Positions 8,815 to 17,353 of a stretch of DNA of 64,000 nt are shown here, piece by piece. Under the pieces are notes generated by a model. That model worked only from the letters and a program-made list of their open reading frames with translations, was not told the origin of the DNA and did not search any database. This DNA comes from Candidatus Avelusimicrobium cornigerorum (lineage in GTDB: Bacteria; Elusimicrobiota; Elusimicrobia; Elusimicrobiales; Elusimicrobiaceae), in contig DBXW01000005.1 in NCBI GenBank assembly GCA_002309715.1, positions 315,481 through 379,480 on the forward strand, given 5' to 3'. The first letter of the stretch is position 1. Each line of letters starts with the position of its first letter. Position numbers and translations under genes: made by a program.

Positions 8815-9429
8815 ATGATTAAAAAGATACTTATTGCATTACTTATTTTGGCCGTTCTCGGTGGGATAATGGCCCTGGCACATCACGTGCGGGTAGCCCA
8901 ACGCAATAAAAAGGAACTCGCCAATTTTGCTCAAGAAACACCCTATACTGCCAAGTTGGGCAAAGTGTTGATAATTTACTATTCTTGGACGGGACATACG
9001 CAAGACATTGCCGAACAAATTGCCACCCTTACCCGGGCAGATATATACCGCATCCAAACGCAGGAAGAATTTAAAAGTTCTCCTGCTTTTTATGCGCGGA
9101 TCAAAAATGAACTCAACAACAAAATCTATCCTGCACTGGTTGGTAACTTGCCGGATGTGAATAATTACGACGTGGTATTTGTAGGTGCCCCGGTATGGTG
9201 GTACACCATGGCTACGCCGCTTTATTCCTTTTTGGGACAGGTAGATTTTAAGGGGAAAAAGGTAATTCCTTTCTCTACCCAAGGCAGTAACCCCGGAACG
9301 TTTTTGGAAGATTTTAACGCTACTGCCAAAAACGCCCAAATGGGTAATTATGCCAATTTTAACAACGTGGGCCCGGAATATAACAAGGCCGTGCATAATA
9401 AAATCGTGCATTGGTTAAACAATTTATAG
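8815..9429 (+). CDS. Membrane-anchored flavodoxin-like protein
   Basis: The 204-residue protein has an N-terminal hydrophobic anchor (KKILIALLILAVLGGIMALA) followed by a flavodoxin domain. The FMN phosphate loop is IIYYSWTGHTQDIAEQI, and VFVGAPVWWYTMATPL is the aromatic FMN-stacking region. It probably transfers electrons at the membrane or reduces quinones/electrophiles under control of the MerR regulator eight bases upstream. Ribosome site AGGAG precedes the ATG. Confidence 0.82.
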   Translation: MIKKILIALLILAVLGGIMALAHHVRVAQRNKKELANFAQETPYTAKLGKVLIIYYSWTGHTQDIAEQIATLTRADIYRIQTQEEFKSSPAFYARIKNELNNKIYPALVGNLPDVNNYDVVFVGAPVWWYTMATPLYSFLGQVDFKGKKVIPFSTQGSNPGTFLEDFNATAKNAQMGNYANFNNVGPEYNKAVHNKIVHWLNNL

Positions 9430-9438
9430 GAGAAAACT

Positions 9439-9978
9439 ATGAGTAGAAAAGTGTTAATTATATCAGCCTCACCCCGCAAGGGCGGCAATTCCGATTCTTT
9501 GTGTGACCAATTTCTGTCAGGTGCCAAAGAAGCCGGACACAATGTGGAAAAAATCTTTTTGCGTGACCATAAAATCAATTATTGTCTCGGTTGCGGCGTA
9601 TGTAATAATACGCACAAATGCGTGCAAAAAGATGATATGAAAGCGTTATTGGATAAAATGGTGGATGCAGATGTAATTGTGTTATCTACTCCGGTTTATT
9701 TCTATACTATGGATGCACAATTAAAGACGTTCATTGACCGTTGCGTGCCCAGATATACGGAAATTTCCAACAAAGATGTCTATTTTATTGTGTCCGCTGC
9801 CGATACCGACAAAAACAATTTGGCCCCCACGATAGAAGGCTTGCGCGGCTTTACGCGTGATTGTTTAGACGGTACAAACGAAAAAGGCATTATTTACGGT
9901 ACCGGTGCCTGGCAAGTCGGCGAAGTAAAGGAATTGCCCGCCTATAAACAGGCGTATGAGATGGGCAAAAAATGCTAA
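9439..9978 (+). CDS. NADPH-dependent FMN reductase / iron-sulfur flavoprotein family
   Basis: This 179-residue flavodoxin-fold protein has the FMN loop ISASPRKGGNSDSLC and a cysteine cluster CLGCGVCNNTHKC, like iron-sulfur flavoproteins of anaerobes. STPVYFYTMDAQLKTFIDR is the second FMN contact. It is likely an FMN-dependent reductase acting on quinones or electrophiles in the same operon as the membrane flavodoxin (9-base gap with an AGGAG site). Confidence 0.83.
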   Translation: MSRKVLIISASPRKGGNSDSLCDQFLSGAKEAGHNVEKIFLRDHKINYCLGCGVCNNTHKCVQKDDMKALLDKMVDADVIVLSTPVYFYTMDAQLKTFIDRCVPRYTEISNKDVYFIVSAADTDKNNLAPTIEGLRGFTRDCLDGTNEKGIIYGTGAWQVGEVKELPAYKQAYEMGKKC

Positions 9979-9989
9979 AAGGATATAAC

Positions 9990-11006
9990 ATGAACAAAAA
10001 ACTATTATTATTAGGAATAATTTTACTGGGAGGCTTTAGTATGGTAAGTGCTAAAAGTTGGGATAAAGTTTTCGCAAAAAGTGATAAGGTAACGGTCAAA
10101 AAAGTTCACTTTAAAAACCGCTATGGGATTAAACTAACGGGCGACTTATATATGCCTAAAGGAGTAGCCAAAGATGCCAAACTCCCCGCCATTGCGGTTA
10201 GCGGGCCTTTTGGGGCTGTAAAAGAGCAAAGCAGCGGCTTGTACGCCCAAACAATGGCAGAGCGTGGCTTTATTACCTTGGCGTTTGATCCTTCCTATAC
10301 GGGGGAATCGGCCGGAAAACCCAGAAATGTGGCTTCGCCGGATATCAATACGGAAGATTTTAGTGCGGCGGTAGATTATTTAAGTACACGTAACGATGTG
10401 GATGAAGATAAAATCGGTATTATCGGCATTTGCGGTTGGGGCGGCTGGGCATTAAACGCTGCTGCTATGGATACACGCATTAAAGCCACGGTTGCATCTA
10501 CCATGTATGATATGACACGTGTGAGCGCAAAGGGGTATAACGATTCTGTGGATGAAAATGCCCGTTATGAAATGCTTAAACAATTAAATAATCAACGCAC
10601 CCAAGATTATAAAAACGGCACTTATGCCGGGGCCCCGGGATTGCCGGAAAAATTAACCGGGCAAGAACCGCAATTTGTGCAAGATTATTGGCATTATTAT
10701 AAAACCCCGCGCGGGTTTCATAAACGTTCCATCAATTCTAACGGGAATTGGAACACTACTTCCGCGCTGGGACTTATCAATCAGCCCGCGTTGCAACGCA
10801 GCGGCGAAATACGCAATGCCGTACTCGTAATCCACGGAGAAAAAGCCCACAGCCGTTATTTTGGGGAAGATGCTTTTAAAAAATTAAAAGGCGAAAACAA
10901 AGAATTGCTGATTATTCCGGGCGCAAATCATGTGGATTTGTATGACAATATGGCAAAAATTCCGTTTGATAAAATAGAAAGTTTTTTTAAAACAAACTTA
11001 AAATAA
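9990..11006 (+). CDS. Secreted alpha/beta hydrolase (dienelactone-hydrolase-like)
   Basis: The protein is 338 residues from ATG 9990, chosen because AAAGGA lies 7 bases upstream and a cleavable signal peptide follows directly (LLLLGIILLGGFSMVSA). The catalytic nucleophile region reads GIIGICGWGGWALNAA, where Cys stands at the elbow position as in dienelactone hydrolases. VIHGEKAHSRYFGEDA and GANHVDLYD supply the likely acid and His. It is probably a periplasmic detoxifying hydrolase. It is the last gene of the MerR operon. Confidence 0.8.
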   Translation: MNKKLLLLGIILLGGFSMVSAKSWDKVFAKSDKVTVKKVHFKNRYGIKLTGDLYMPKGVAKDAKLPAIAVSGPFGAVKEQSSGLYAQTMAERGFITLAFDPSYTGESAGKPRNVASPDINTEDFSAAVDYLSTRNDVDEDKIGIIGICGWGGWALNAAAMDTRIKATVASTMYDMTRVSAKGYNDSVDENARYEMLKQLNNQRTQDYKNGTYAGAPGLPEKLTGQEPQFVQDYWHYYKTPRGFHKRSINSNGNWNTTSALGLINQPALQRSGEIRNAVLVIHGEKAHSRYFGEDAFKKLKGENKELLIIPGANHVDLYDNMAKIPFDKIESFFKTNLK

Positions 11007-11072
11007 GTTGCGTCCAATTTTCTATATCATGGAATTAAGCAGGGAAATATACATTAGTGAGAATAAATAATT

Positions 11073-11696
11073 ATGAAAGTATTACTTATTAACGGAAGTC
11101 CACATCAAGCAGGATGTACCTTTACGGCACTTAGCGAAATTGCCAATACCCTTAAAAAAAACGGTATTGAAAGCGAAATTTTTCACATTGGCGTAAAGCC
11201 GATTGCTAATTGTATTGCTTGCGGGAAATGCCGCGAAACAGGCAAATGCGTATTTGACGCCGACGGTGTTAATGAGATTGGCGCACAAATAGATGCGTTT
11301 GACGCCATTGTGCTCGGCTCGCCTGTTTATTATGCGGGGCCATCCGGTCAACTTTGTTCGTTTTGTGATCGGCTATTTTTCTCTAATTCTAAAAAAATGG
11401 CCGGCAAATTAGCAGCAGCAGTCGTATCATGCCGCCGGGGGGGAGCAACGGCTTGTTTTGACCGGCTGAACAAGTATTTTACCATTACCAATATGCAGGT
11501 GGTTGGCTCCCAGTATTGGAATATGGTGCACGGTTTCACGCCGGAAGATGTACGCAAAGACGCGGAAGGTTTGCAAACCATGCGCACATTGGCACAAAAT
11601 ATGGCGTGGCTACTCAAATGTATTGAACTGGGCAAAAAACACGGCATTAACAAGCCGGAATATGAGCCGATAAAATTTACGAATTTTATCCGGTAA
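11073..11696 (+). CDS. Flavodoxin-fold NAD(P)H-dependent oxidoreductase
   Basis: The 207-residue protein is paralogous in type to the one at 9439. It has the FMN loop LINGSPHQAGCTFTALSEI, a CIACGKCRETGKC cysteine cluster and SPVYYAGPSGQLCSFCDRLF. It belongs to the iron-sulfur flavoprotein/NADPH-dependent FMN reductase family. It lies 66 bases beyond the MerR operon, so it may be co-transcribed or have a weak promoter of its own in that gap. Confidence 0.8.
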   Translation: MKVLLINGSPHQAGCTFTALSEIANTLKKNGIESEIFHIGVKPIANCIACGKCRETGKCVFDADGVNEIGAQIDAFDAIVLGSPVYYAGPSGQLCSFCDRLFFSNSKKMAGKLAAAVVSCRRGGATACFDRLNKYFTITNMQVVGSQYWNMVHGFTPEDVRKDAEGLQTMRTLAQNMAWLLKCIELGKKHGINKPEYEPIKFTNFIR

Positions 11697-11750
11697 CTTA
11701 AAGTTCCGTAAGATAGCAATAGCGTTTTAGGGCAAATGACCATATTTTGC

Positions 11751-11756
11751 TATAAT
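11751..11756 (+). promoter_or_regulatory. Extended -10 box positioned for a leaderless transcript
   Basis: TGCTATAAT gives a perfect TATAAT at 11751-11756 with the extended TGN. The ATG of the Na/Pi cotransporter gene is only 7 bases downstream and has no Shine-Dalgarno sequence. Transcription starting at the usual distance would begin at or one base before the ATG. No convincing -35 box was found. Confidence 0.6.
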
Positions 11757-11763
11757 AACTGTA

Positions 11764-13476
11764 ATGAAAGGCCTTCTTCTCTCTCTTGATTTGCTAGGCG
11801 GTCTAGGGGTATTCCTGTTGGGCATCAAAATGATGAGCGACGGGTTGCAGAAAGCCGCCGGAGACCGTTTGAGACGGATTATCGCCCGCGCTACCACTAA
11901 CCGATTTACAGCAACCTTGTCCGGTATTTTAGCCACCTCTATTATTCAATCTTCTTCTGCCACTACCGTCATGGTAGTGGGGTTTGCCAGTGCGGGGTTG
12001 CTTAGTTTATCCCAATCGCTCGGCGTTATTTTCGGGGCCAATATCGGCACTACCACTACAGCCTGGTTAATTAGTATCCTTGGCTTTAAAGTCAACATTT
12101 CCGCGTTTGCTATGCCCATGATCGGCATTGGTTTCTTCTCGCAATTTATTAAAAAATGGCCGTTAGCGCGTCGTATCGGAGAGGCCATGGTGGGTTTTGG
12201 GTTGCTGTTTTTGGGCTTATCGCTTATTCAAGGGGCGTTGCCCGATATGCAAAATTCATCTGCCGTGGTGGAGTGGATTGTAAAATTTCGGCCCGATACG
12301 TTACTTTCATTATTGGGAGTAATCGGCGTAGGAACGGTGCTGACCGTACTGCTCCAATCTTCCAGTGCAGTTATGGCGGTTACGCTCACTTGTGCTGCTA
12401 AAGGGCTGATTGACTATCCCACCGCTTGTGCCCTTGTGTTGGGCGAAAATATTGGGACCACCATTACCGCCAACATTGCCGCTATCGGCTCTCCGCGAAT
12501 TGCGAAACGCGCCGCGTTGGGACATATGCTTTTTAACGTACTGGGGGTAGTGTGGGCGGTGGCATTTTTCCATCCTTTTTTAGGACTCATTGATTGCTTT
12601 GTTCCCGGCGAGACTACAGGCACCAACCCCGAAGTGCTTTTGACCAGCATCCCCTACCATTTAGCCGCTTTTCACACCACGTTTAACATTATAAATACCA
12701 GTATCATGCTTATGTTTATAAAACCGTTTGAAAAACTGATTTTATTTCTCTTGCCTGTTCAGCGTAACGAACAAAACCAAACCGAACTACGCTATCTAAA
12801 AGTTGGCGTCACCACTACGCCGGAATTGTTCATCGGGGCGGCACGTAAAGAAATAGATATTATGGCCGGTATGGCTACTTCTATTGTGTCCAAGTTACTA
12901 CACGTGTTGAAAGCCGATACCGACGCGCTGTTTGAAAATCTTGTACAAGATATATATGCGCAGGAAAAAGCCAGCGATACATTGGAATATAAAATCACAG
13001 AATTCTTAAAAAATTTAACCCACGAGCAACTTTCGCGTGATATGGTGAGTGAAATAATGCACCTATTGGATCAAACAAGTTATTTGGAAAAAATAGCCGA
13101 CCATGGGGAACGAATTGCCAAACTGCTTACTAAAGCGCACGATATTAAAGCATTTAACGCGCAAGATTACGAGCGATTGGAAACCATCGGACAACAAGTG
13201 CGTAAAATTATTAAACACATGCGTTCCACTATTTTGCCCATTGAACAGTTGGATAAATCAACAGTTTTGGACTATGCCCGAAAACAGGAAAACATACTAA
13301 ACGATATGCGTCATGAACTGCGCGAAGAAAAGACATCAAATGACTTTGAAAAAAAACAAATTTCCCCTGCCGGGCTTACTATTTACGCGGACATTTTAAC
13401 CAGTTTTGAGAAAATGGGCGATTACGCCTTTAATGTGGTAGAGTCCAATACGGACCAACCCAAACACGTAAAATAA
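11764..13476 (+). CDS. Na+/Pi cotransporter family protein with C-terminal PhoU-like domain
   Basis: This 570-residue membrane protein has two repeated Na/Pi-cotransporter modules, each with the QSSSA signature (SIIQSSSATTVM and LLQSSSAVMAV) plus GANIGTT and GENIGTT. Residues about 355-560 are helical and PhoU-like. It probably exports or imports phosphate coupled to Na+. The start is fixed by the conserved N-terminus (LLGGLGVFLLGIKMMSDGLQ) and by the closely spaced -10 box. Confidence 0.88.
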   Translation: MKGLLLSLDLLGGLGVFLLGIKMMSDGLQKAAGDRLRRIIARATTNRFTATLSGILATSIIQSSSATTVMVVGFASAGLLSLSQSLGVIFGANIGTTTTAWLISILGFKVNISAFAMPMIGIGFFSQFIKKWPLARRIGEAMVGFGLLFLGLSLIQGALPDMQNSSAVVEWIVKFRPDTLLSLLGVIGVGTVLTVLLQSSSAVMAVTLTCAAKGLIDYPTACALVLGENIGTTITANIAAIGSPRIAKRAALGHMLFNVLGVVWAVAFFHPFLGLIDCFVPGETTGTNPEVLLTSIPYHLAAFHTTFNIINTSIMLMFIKPFEKLILFLLPVQRNEQNQTELRYLKVGVTTTPELFIGAARKEIDIMAGMATSIVSKLLHVLKADTDALFENLVQDIYAQEKASDTLEYKITEFLKNLTHEQLSRDMVSEIMHLLDQTSYLEKIADHGERIAKLLTKAHDIKAFNAQDYERLETIGQQVRKIIKHMRSTILPIEQLDKSTVLDYARKQENILNDMRHELREEKTSNDFEKKQISPAGLTIYADILTSFEKMGDYAFNVVESNTDQPKHVK

Positions 13477-13599
13477 GCGGAATGTTTGCGTTTTTATTCA
13501 AAGTTGTGAATAGTTTGTCCAATATATCGCCACGGTCTATTGCTCCACGCACTGTCCCGAAAGGTATGAAAATTTAGAACAAAAGAAGATTATAAAATT

Positions 13600-14724
13600 A
13601 TGAGTACACAAGAATTAGAACTTAACCGCGAAAAAATCATTGTGAAAACCAGTATCATCGGTATTGTTACCAATATACTGTTAGCGGCTTTTAAGGCAGG
13701 GGTGGGCTTTTTGTCCAACTCCATTGCTGTTATATTAGATGCCGTCAATAATCTCTCCGATGCGTTGTCCTCGGTCATTACGATTATCGGCGCCAAACTG
13801 GCCAACCGTGCCCCGGATAAAAAACATCCGCTGGGGCATGGGCGTTTGGAGTATATTAGTTCTATGTTGGTAGCGGCCATTGTACTATATGCCGGGGTGA
13901 CGGCGTTCGTGGAATCTGTCAAAAAGATATTTCATCCGGAAAATTCTGAATATACGCTCACCGCGCTACTCATTATTGCGGTGGCGGTAGTGGTAAAATT
14001 GGTATTAGGCCGCTATGTAAAAGGACAGGGGGAAAAGGTTAACTCCGGCGCATTAGTGGCATCAGGTTCGGATGCTTCTTTTGATGCTATTTTATCGGCC
14101 TCGGTGTTGGCTTGTGCGATTATCCATATGCATTTTCATATATCGTTAGAAGCGTATATGGGTGTAATTATTTCAATTGTTATTATCAAAGCAGGCATGG
14201 AAATGATACAAGATACGGTGCACGATATATTGGGCAAACGCGCAGACGTACAACTTTGTAAAGATATCAAACAAATTATTAACGGAGAATCCGGAGTACG
14301 CGGTGTGTATGATTTGCTGATTAACGACTATGGCCCGAATAAGCACTATGCTTCTGTGCATATAGAACTACCCGACACAATGACCGTGGACGAAGTGGAC
14401 CGTTTAACACGGCAAATAGAAGAAAAAGTGTACCATAAAACGGGCGTCATTTTAACGGGCGTAGGGGTATATTCTTATAATACCAAGGATGAAGAAGCCG
14501 CGCTTGTGCGCAATAACGTACAGAAGATAGTCTTGACGCACGATTGGGCGTTACAACTACACGGATTTTATGTGGATATTGCCGAAAAGAAAATGCGCTT
14601 TGATGTGGTGCTTAGTTTTGATATTGCCAGAGAATATGCCCTTGATAGGCTAACGCAAGAAGTACAAGCGGCCTATCCCGCCTATCAGATACACATTACC
14701 CCGGATGTGGACTTAACGGATTAG
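13600..14724 (+). CDS. Cation diffusion facilitator (Zn/Fe/Mn efflux)
   Basis: The 374-residue CDF transporter has about six membrane helices. Metal-site aspartates are in DAVNNLSDALSS and ASGSDASFDA, the interhelical DKKHPLGHGRLEY loop is characteristic, and a cytoplasmic C-terminal metallochaperone-like domain follows, with HIELPDTMTVDEVDRL. An additional C-terminal stretch of about 70 residues extends the protein beyond the usual 300. It probably exports divalent metal. It is convergent with the metal permease downstream. A weak AGAAGA site precedes ATG 13600. Confidence 0.87.
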   Translation: MSTQELELNREKIIVKTSIIGIVTNILLAAFKAGVGFLSNSIAVILDAVNNLSDALSSVITIIGAKLANRAPDKKHPLGHGRLEYISSMLVAAIVLYAGVTAFVESVKKIFHPENSEYTLTALLIIAVAVVVKLVLGRYVKGQGEKVNSGALVASGSDASFDAILSASVLACAIIHMHFHISLEAYMGVIISIVIIKAGMEMIQDTVHDILGKRADVQLCKDIKQIINGESGVRGVYDLLINDYGPNKHYASVHIELPDTMTVDEVDRLTRQIEEKVYHKTGVILTGVGVYSYNTKDEEAALVRNNVQKIVLTHDWALQLHGFYVDIAEKKMRFDVVLSFDIAREYALDRLTQEVQAAYPAYQIHITPDVDLTD

Positions 14725-14785
14725 CGTACCCAATACAGCCACTCTGCAGGGGATGTGGGCGGTTTTTCCGCAAACAATTTATTGC

Positions 14786-16042
14786 TTAAATTCGGCCCTT
14801 AAATTCAAAACCAAGAGCCTCTACGGTCTTTTGTACTTCTTCGCTAGTGGGAGTTCCTTTAACGTGGGCGATACCGTCGCTTAAATTTACGGTAACTTCT
14901 TTGACAGATGGCAACTTGCTGATTGCGTTGATTACGGTGCTTTTACAATGGTTGCACCGCATACCGCTGATTTTAAAAGAAATCACGTCATTATCTTTTG
15001 TGTTTTCCATAATTTTTTCCTTTTTCTTGTTTTTCTTGAGCCACATGGCATTGATAAAAAGCGCAACAAGTATCAAGGAGCAAATCATTTTAAAATAGTG
15101 AAAGCCCCCATGATGATGTACGGCCGTTACAAAATGAGACACATCAAACCAACCGGGCGGTAAAAAGTTATCTATAATCAGGCCGCAACCCATGGCCCCA
15201 ATAATAAGCGTGGTAAGATAAAGCGTAAATGTTTTTTTGCCCAACACCTTGCCGATAACAAGCATAGAGGCGATATTGGCCGCCGGCCCCGCCATGAGAA
15301 GTACAAGTGCCGTTCCGGGGCTCATCCCTTTCATCATAAGCGCGATGGCTATGGGTATAGAACCCGTCGCACACACATACATGGGCACGGCTACCAAAAG
15401 CACCAGTAACATAGTCAAAATCGTATTATTGCCAAAGAGCATAAAGAAATTATCCGGCACAAAATAGGTAATTAGCCCCGCAAGCAGTAGGCCGAATAAA
15501 AGCATCTTGCCGATATCTTCCATCATTTCTACATACCCATAATGGAAAGCGCTTTTTAATTGCTGGGCAAATGAAAGTTTTTCAGTCGGTTGACTACTTG
15601 TCTGCGTAAGGGAAACAGGTGACTTTTCGTTTAACGTAAAGACGTTGGTTGTAATCCCCGCAAACAGGGCTGTGCATAAGGCAACTACCGGGCGGATGAG
15701 AGCAAAAGGAAATCCCATTAGGGAATAAGTCGCAATAATGGAATCTACCCCTGTCTGCGGAGTGGCTATTAGAAACGCCACGGTGGCCCCCTTGGATGCC
15801 CCTTCTTTATAAAGGGCCATAGCGGTAGGGATTACCCCGCACGAGCACAAGGGAAGCGGAATGCCAAATAACGTAGCATAAAATACGGATGTCCAACCGC
15901 TTTGGGATAAGTATTTAGAAAATAACCGTTGCGGTACAAAAGCGTGCAGGATTCCGGCAAACAGAAAACCCAGGAGTAGATAAGGGGACATGGTATTAAA
16001 TATTGAAAAAATGACGATGGCTATTTCTCTTATAAACTGCAT
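14786..16042 (-). CDS. SO_0444-type permease (Cu/Zn efflux) with C-terminal HMA domain
   Basis: This 418-residue member of the DUF318/ArsP permease family has the cysteine-containing motif GIPLPLCSCGVIPTAM, IATPQTGVDSI and a second GSIPIAIALMMKGMSPGTA block, with about eight helices. Residues about 350-418 form a heavy-metal-associated domain whose MRCNHCKSTV supplies the CxxC metal site. It probably moves soft metals (Cu, Zn) across the inner membrane. ATG 16042 has a GAGAGA-type ribosome site. Confidence 0.85.
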   Translation of the reverse strand: MQFIREIAIVIFSIFNTMSPYLLLGFLFAGILHAFVPQRLFSKYLSQSGWTSVFYATLFGIPLPLCSCGVIPTAMALYKEGASKGATVAFLIATPQTGVDSIIATYSLMGFPFALIRPVVALCTALFAGITTNVFTLNEKSPVSLTQTSSQPTEKLSFAQQLKSAFHYGYVEMMEDIGKMLLFGLLLAGLITYFVPDNFFMLFGNNTILTMLLVLLVAVPMYVCATGSIPIAIALMMKGMSPGTALVLLMAGPAANIASMLVIGKVLGKKTFTLYLTTLIIGAMGCGLIIDNFLPPGWFDVSHFVTAVHHHGGFHYFKMICSLILVALFINAMWLKKNKKKEKIMENTKDNDVISFKISGMRCNHCKSTVINAISKLPSVKEVTVNLSDGIAHVKGTPTSEEVQKTVEALGFEFKGRI

Positions 16043-16212
16043 TTTTCTCTCTCGTATTATTTTTGAATTTGTTGTATGGTAATAAATTTCTTTATTTCTT
16101 TACACGACATCATATTTTGTCTCATTATCAACAATAATATCATAATTTTATTTACTTATTAACAAAAAATGGAATAAAGCGGCAATGTGTTGTCCTTTAC
16201 TTATCTTTTTGA
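16043..16212 (-). promoter_or_regulatory. AT-rich upstream region of the permease gene
   Basis: This 170-base AT-rich stretch precedes the permease gene and holds its promoter. It contains a short inverted repeat ATTAT-TGTTG-ATAAT (about 16122-16136) that could be a metalloregulator site. I see no gene in it. Confidence 0.4.
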
Positions 16213-16725
16213 TTGCCGAAAAGTGTAAAAACGCGGGTGGGGGAAGGCGATAAAGACGGTAATATGCCAGGCGAGCGGTACGGTTGCCGGTGCGGTATTG
16301 AGTGGCTGAGCGAGAAGGAAATGACTGCGGAAGAAAAAATAGCGGCAGTGCAAATAGATTTTAGCAAAAACAATATATTACCTTGGCTCAATCATGAACA
16401 ATTAGAAGTATTGGGTAGTAAGAGTAAACCCGTGCTTTTTAAGAAAAGCACTCTCGGGCGTAATGCGGGGATTAGACATAAAGATATTTTGAAAAGCGAA
16501 TATGATGAACTGTTAGGGGTTGCACTGTACAGCCCGGCTTTTCCACCAATAAAAGATCCTGTGCGGAAAAACTATTGGCATTTTATAGGGAAAGCGGGTA
16601 AATATAATTCGGTTGTTCTTTTGGATGTAGAAGATAAAAAAACTCATTTTGAAATAGTGCACTTAATCAAAATGAAAGAAAGGGGGATAACTAAGCTTTT
16701 GAGGAAAATAAGAAGACTAACCTAG
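16213..16725 (+). pseudogene. 3' remnant of a phage MuF/gp7-like head protein with a C-terminal toxin-type domain
   Basis: The frame opens after a stop at 16210 with no ribosome site (TTG 16213). The first residues, GNMPGERYGCRCGIEW, match the C-terminal end of phage head-morphogenesis proteins (PGE...CRC). They are followed by about 130 residues resembling the MuF-associated Barnase/EndoU/ColicinE5-RelE-like nuclease group (HKDILKSEYDELL, WHFIGKAGKYNSVVLLDVE). The rest of the head gene is missing, so I call it a truncated remnant. It could still be translated as a free nuclease-like domain. The domain assignment comes from pattern memory only. Confidence 0.55.
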
Positions 16726-16804
16726 GAGGCCTGCTAACTCTCCATTGTAATCGCAGAAGCGAAAACGTCAGTGGAAGCAGAAATCTCTGAACTTTAGGTT
16801 AGTC
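16714..16804 (+). mobile_element. Degenerate IS200/IS605-type right end / TnpB C-terminal remnant
   Basis: The stretch ending GTGGAAGCAGAAATCTC and translating to TSVEAEISEL followed by a stop resembles the 3' end of TnpB genes, where the coding end overlaps the transposon right end. ACTAACCTA (16714-16722) and TAGGTTAGT (16796-16804) are inverted copies that could form the terminal hairpin. An upstream in-frame stop shows it is decayed. Transposase domains are not visible. Confidence 0.4.
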
Positions 16805-16855
16805 CTACTTACAGTATAGGTGTTTTTTGGGAAAAAATCAAGGGGTAATTTGAAT

Positions 16856-17023
16856 ATGAAAAAATTATTGGAACTGATGTTAAAACAAAATATACTCCGT
16901 GCACCGGAAGGTGCTGACGGAGCAGATGGCGGTGCGGACGGGAAAACGCCCGATTTGGCCGCCCAGGTAGCCGAATTAAAGAACCTACCGTTTGGGCTAT
17001 TTGTTGCCAAGTGTAGTGTCTGA
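16856..17023 (+). pseudogene. Short phage-scaffold-like ORF, probably truncated
   Basis: This 55-codon frame starts at ATG 16856 with AAGGGG upstream (MKKLLELMLKQNILRAPEG). A run rich in Gly, Ala and Asp follows, and then DLAAQVAELKN, which looks like the start of a phage scaffold or capsid-assembly protein. The last residues break off into unrelated sequence. With the neighbouring head-protein remnant it suggests a deleted prophage. It may not be functional. Confidence 0.35.
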
Positions 17024-17095
17024 TATTTTGTCATATCAAAACCTGGCTAATTTTATGCTGTGCGAACTTATGAATCTCGTTGCGAGAAATACGTT

Positions 17096-17129
17096 GCGAC
17101 ACTATGTTGTCGCGCGGGTTTGTTATCCT
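17096..17129 (+). promoter_or_regulatory. Shared operator GCGACA-N6-TGTCGC (site A) plus extended -10
   Basis: An inverted repeat occupies 17096-17113. Ten bases further lies an extended -10, TGT-TATCCT (17121-17129), with no -35 box. The same arrangement recurs at 21261 and 23153. It drives the zinc-ribbon peptide gene at 17164 and probably the DUF2779 gene. Confidence 0.75.
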
Positions 17130-17163
17130 ATAGGTGTAGTAAAAACTAGATAGGAGAACAACT

Positions 17164-17277
17164 ATGGCTGAACAAAAATACGAATGTAGCAAATGCCGTC
17201 AGATGTTTACGTTTACTTTTCCACCTGCCGGGATGAAATGCCCGTCTTGCGGTGGGCCACTCTATCGTAGAGGGTAA
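17164..17277 (+). CDS. 37-residue zinc-ribbon peptide
   Basis: This small gene has a good ribosome site (AGGAGAACAACTATG). The peptide has two CxxC knuckles, YECSKCRQMF and MKCPSCGGPL, so it should fold as a rubredoxin-like zinc ribbon. It is the first gene after operator site A. Such ribbons often act as nucleic-acid or protein-binding adaptors; a specific function cannot be assigned. Confidence 0.7.
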   Translation: MAEQKYECSKCRQMFTFTFPPAGMKCPSCGGPLYRRG

Positions 17278-17284
17278 AGTAGAT

Positions 17285-17310
17285 GCCCCGGTCATCACGG
17301 GGACCGGGGC
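17285..17310 (+). terminator. Strong hairpin between the zinc-ribbon and DUF2779 genes
   Basis: Nine perfectly paired bases (GCCCCGGTC / GACCGGGGC) enclose an eight-base loop. There is no U-run after it, so it may be a processing or attenuation structure rather than a full terminator. Confidence 0.45.
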
Positions 17311-17353
17311 TACAAATCGTTAATATGTGGTATCATAGGTTTAAGAGGTGCTT

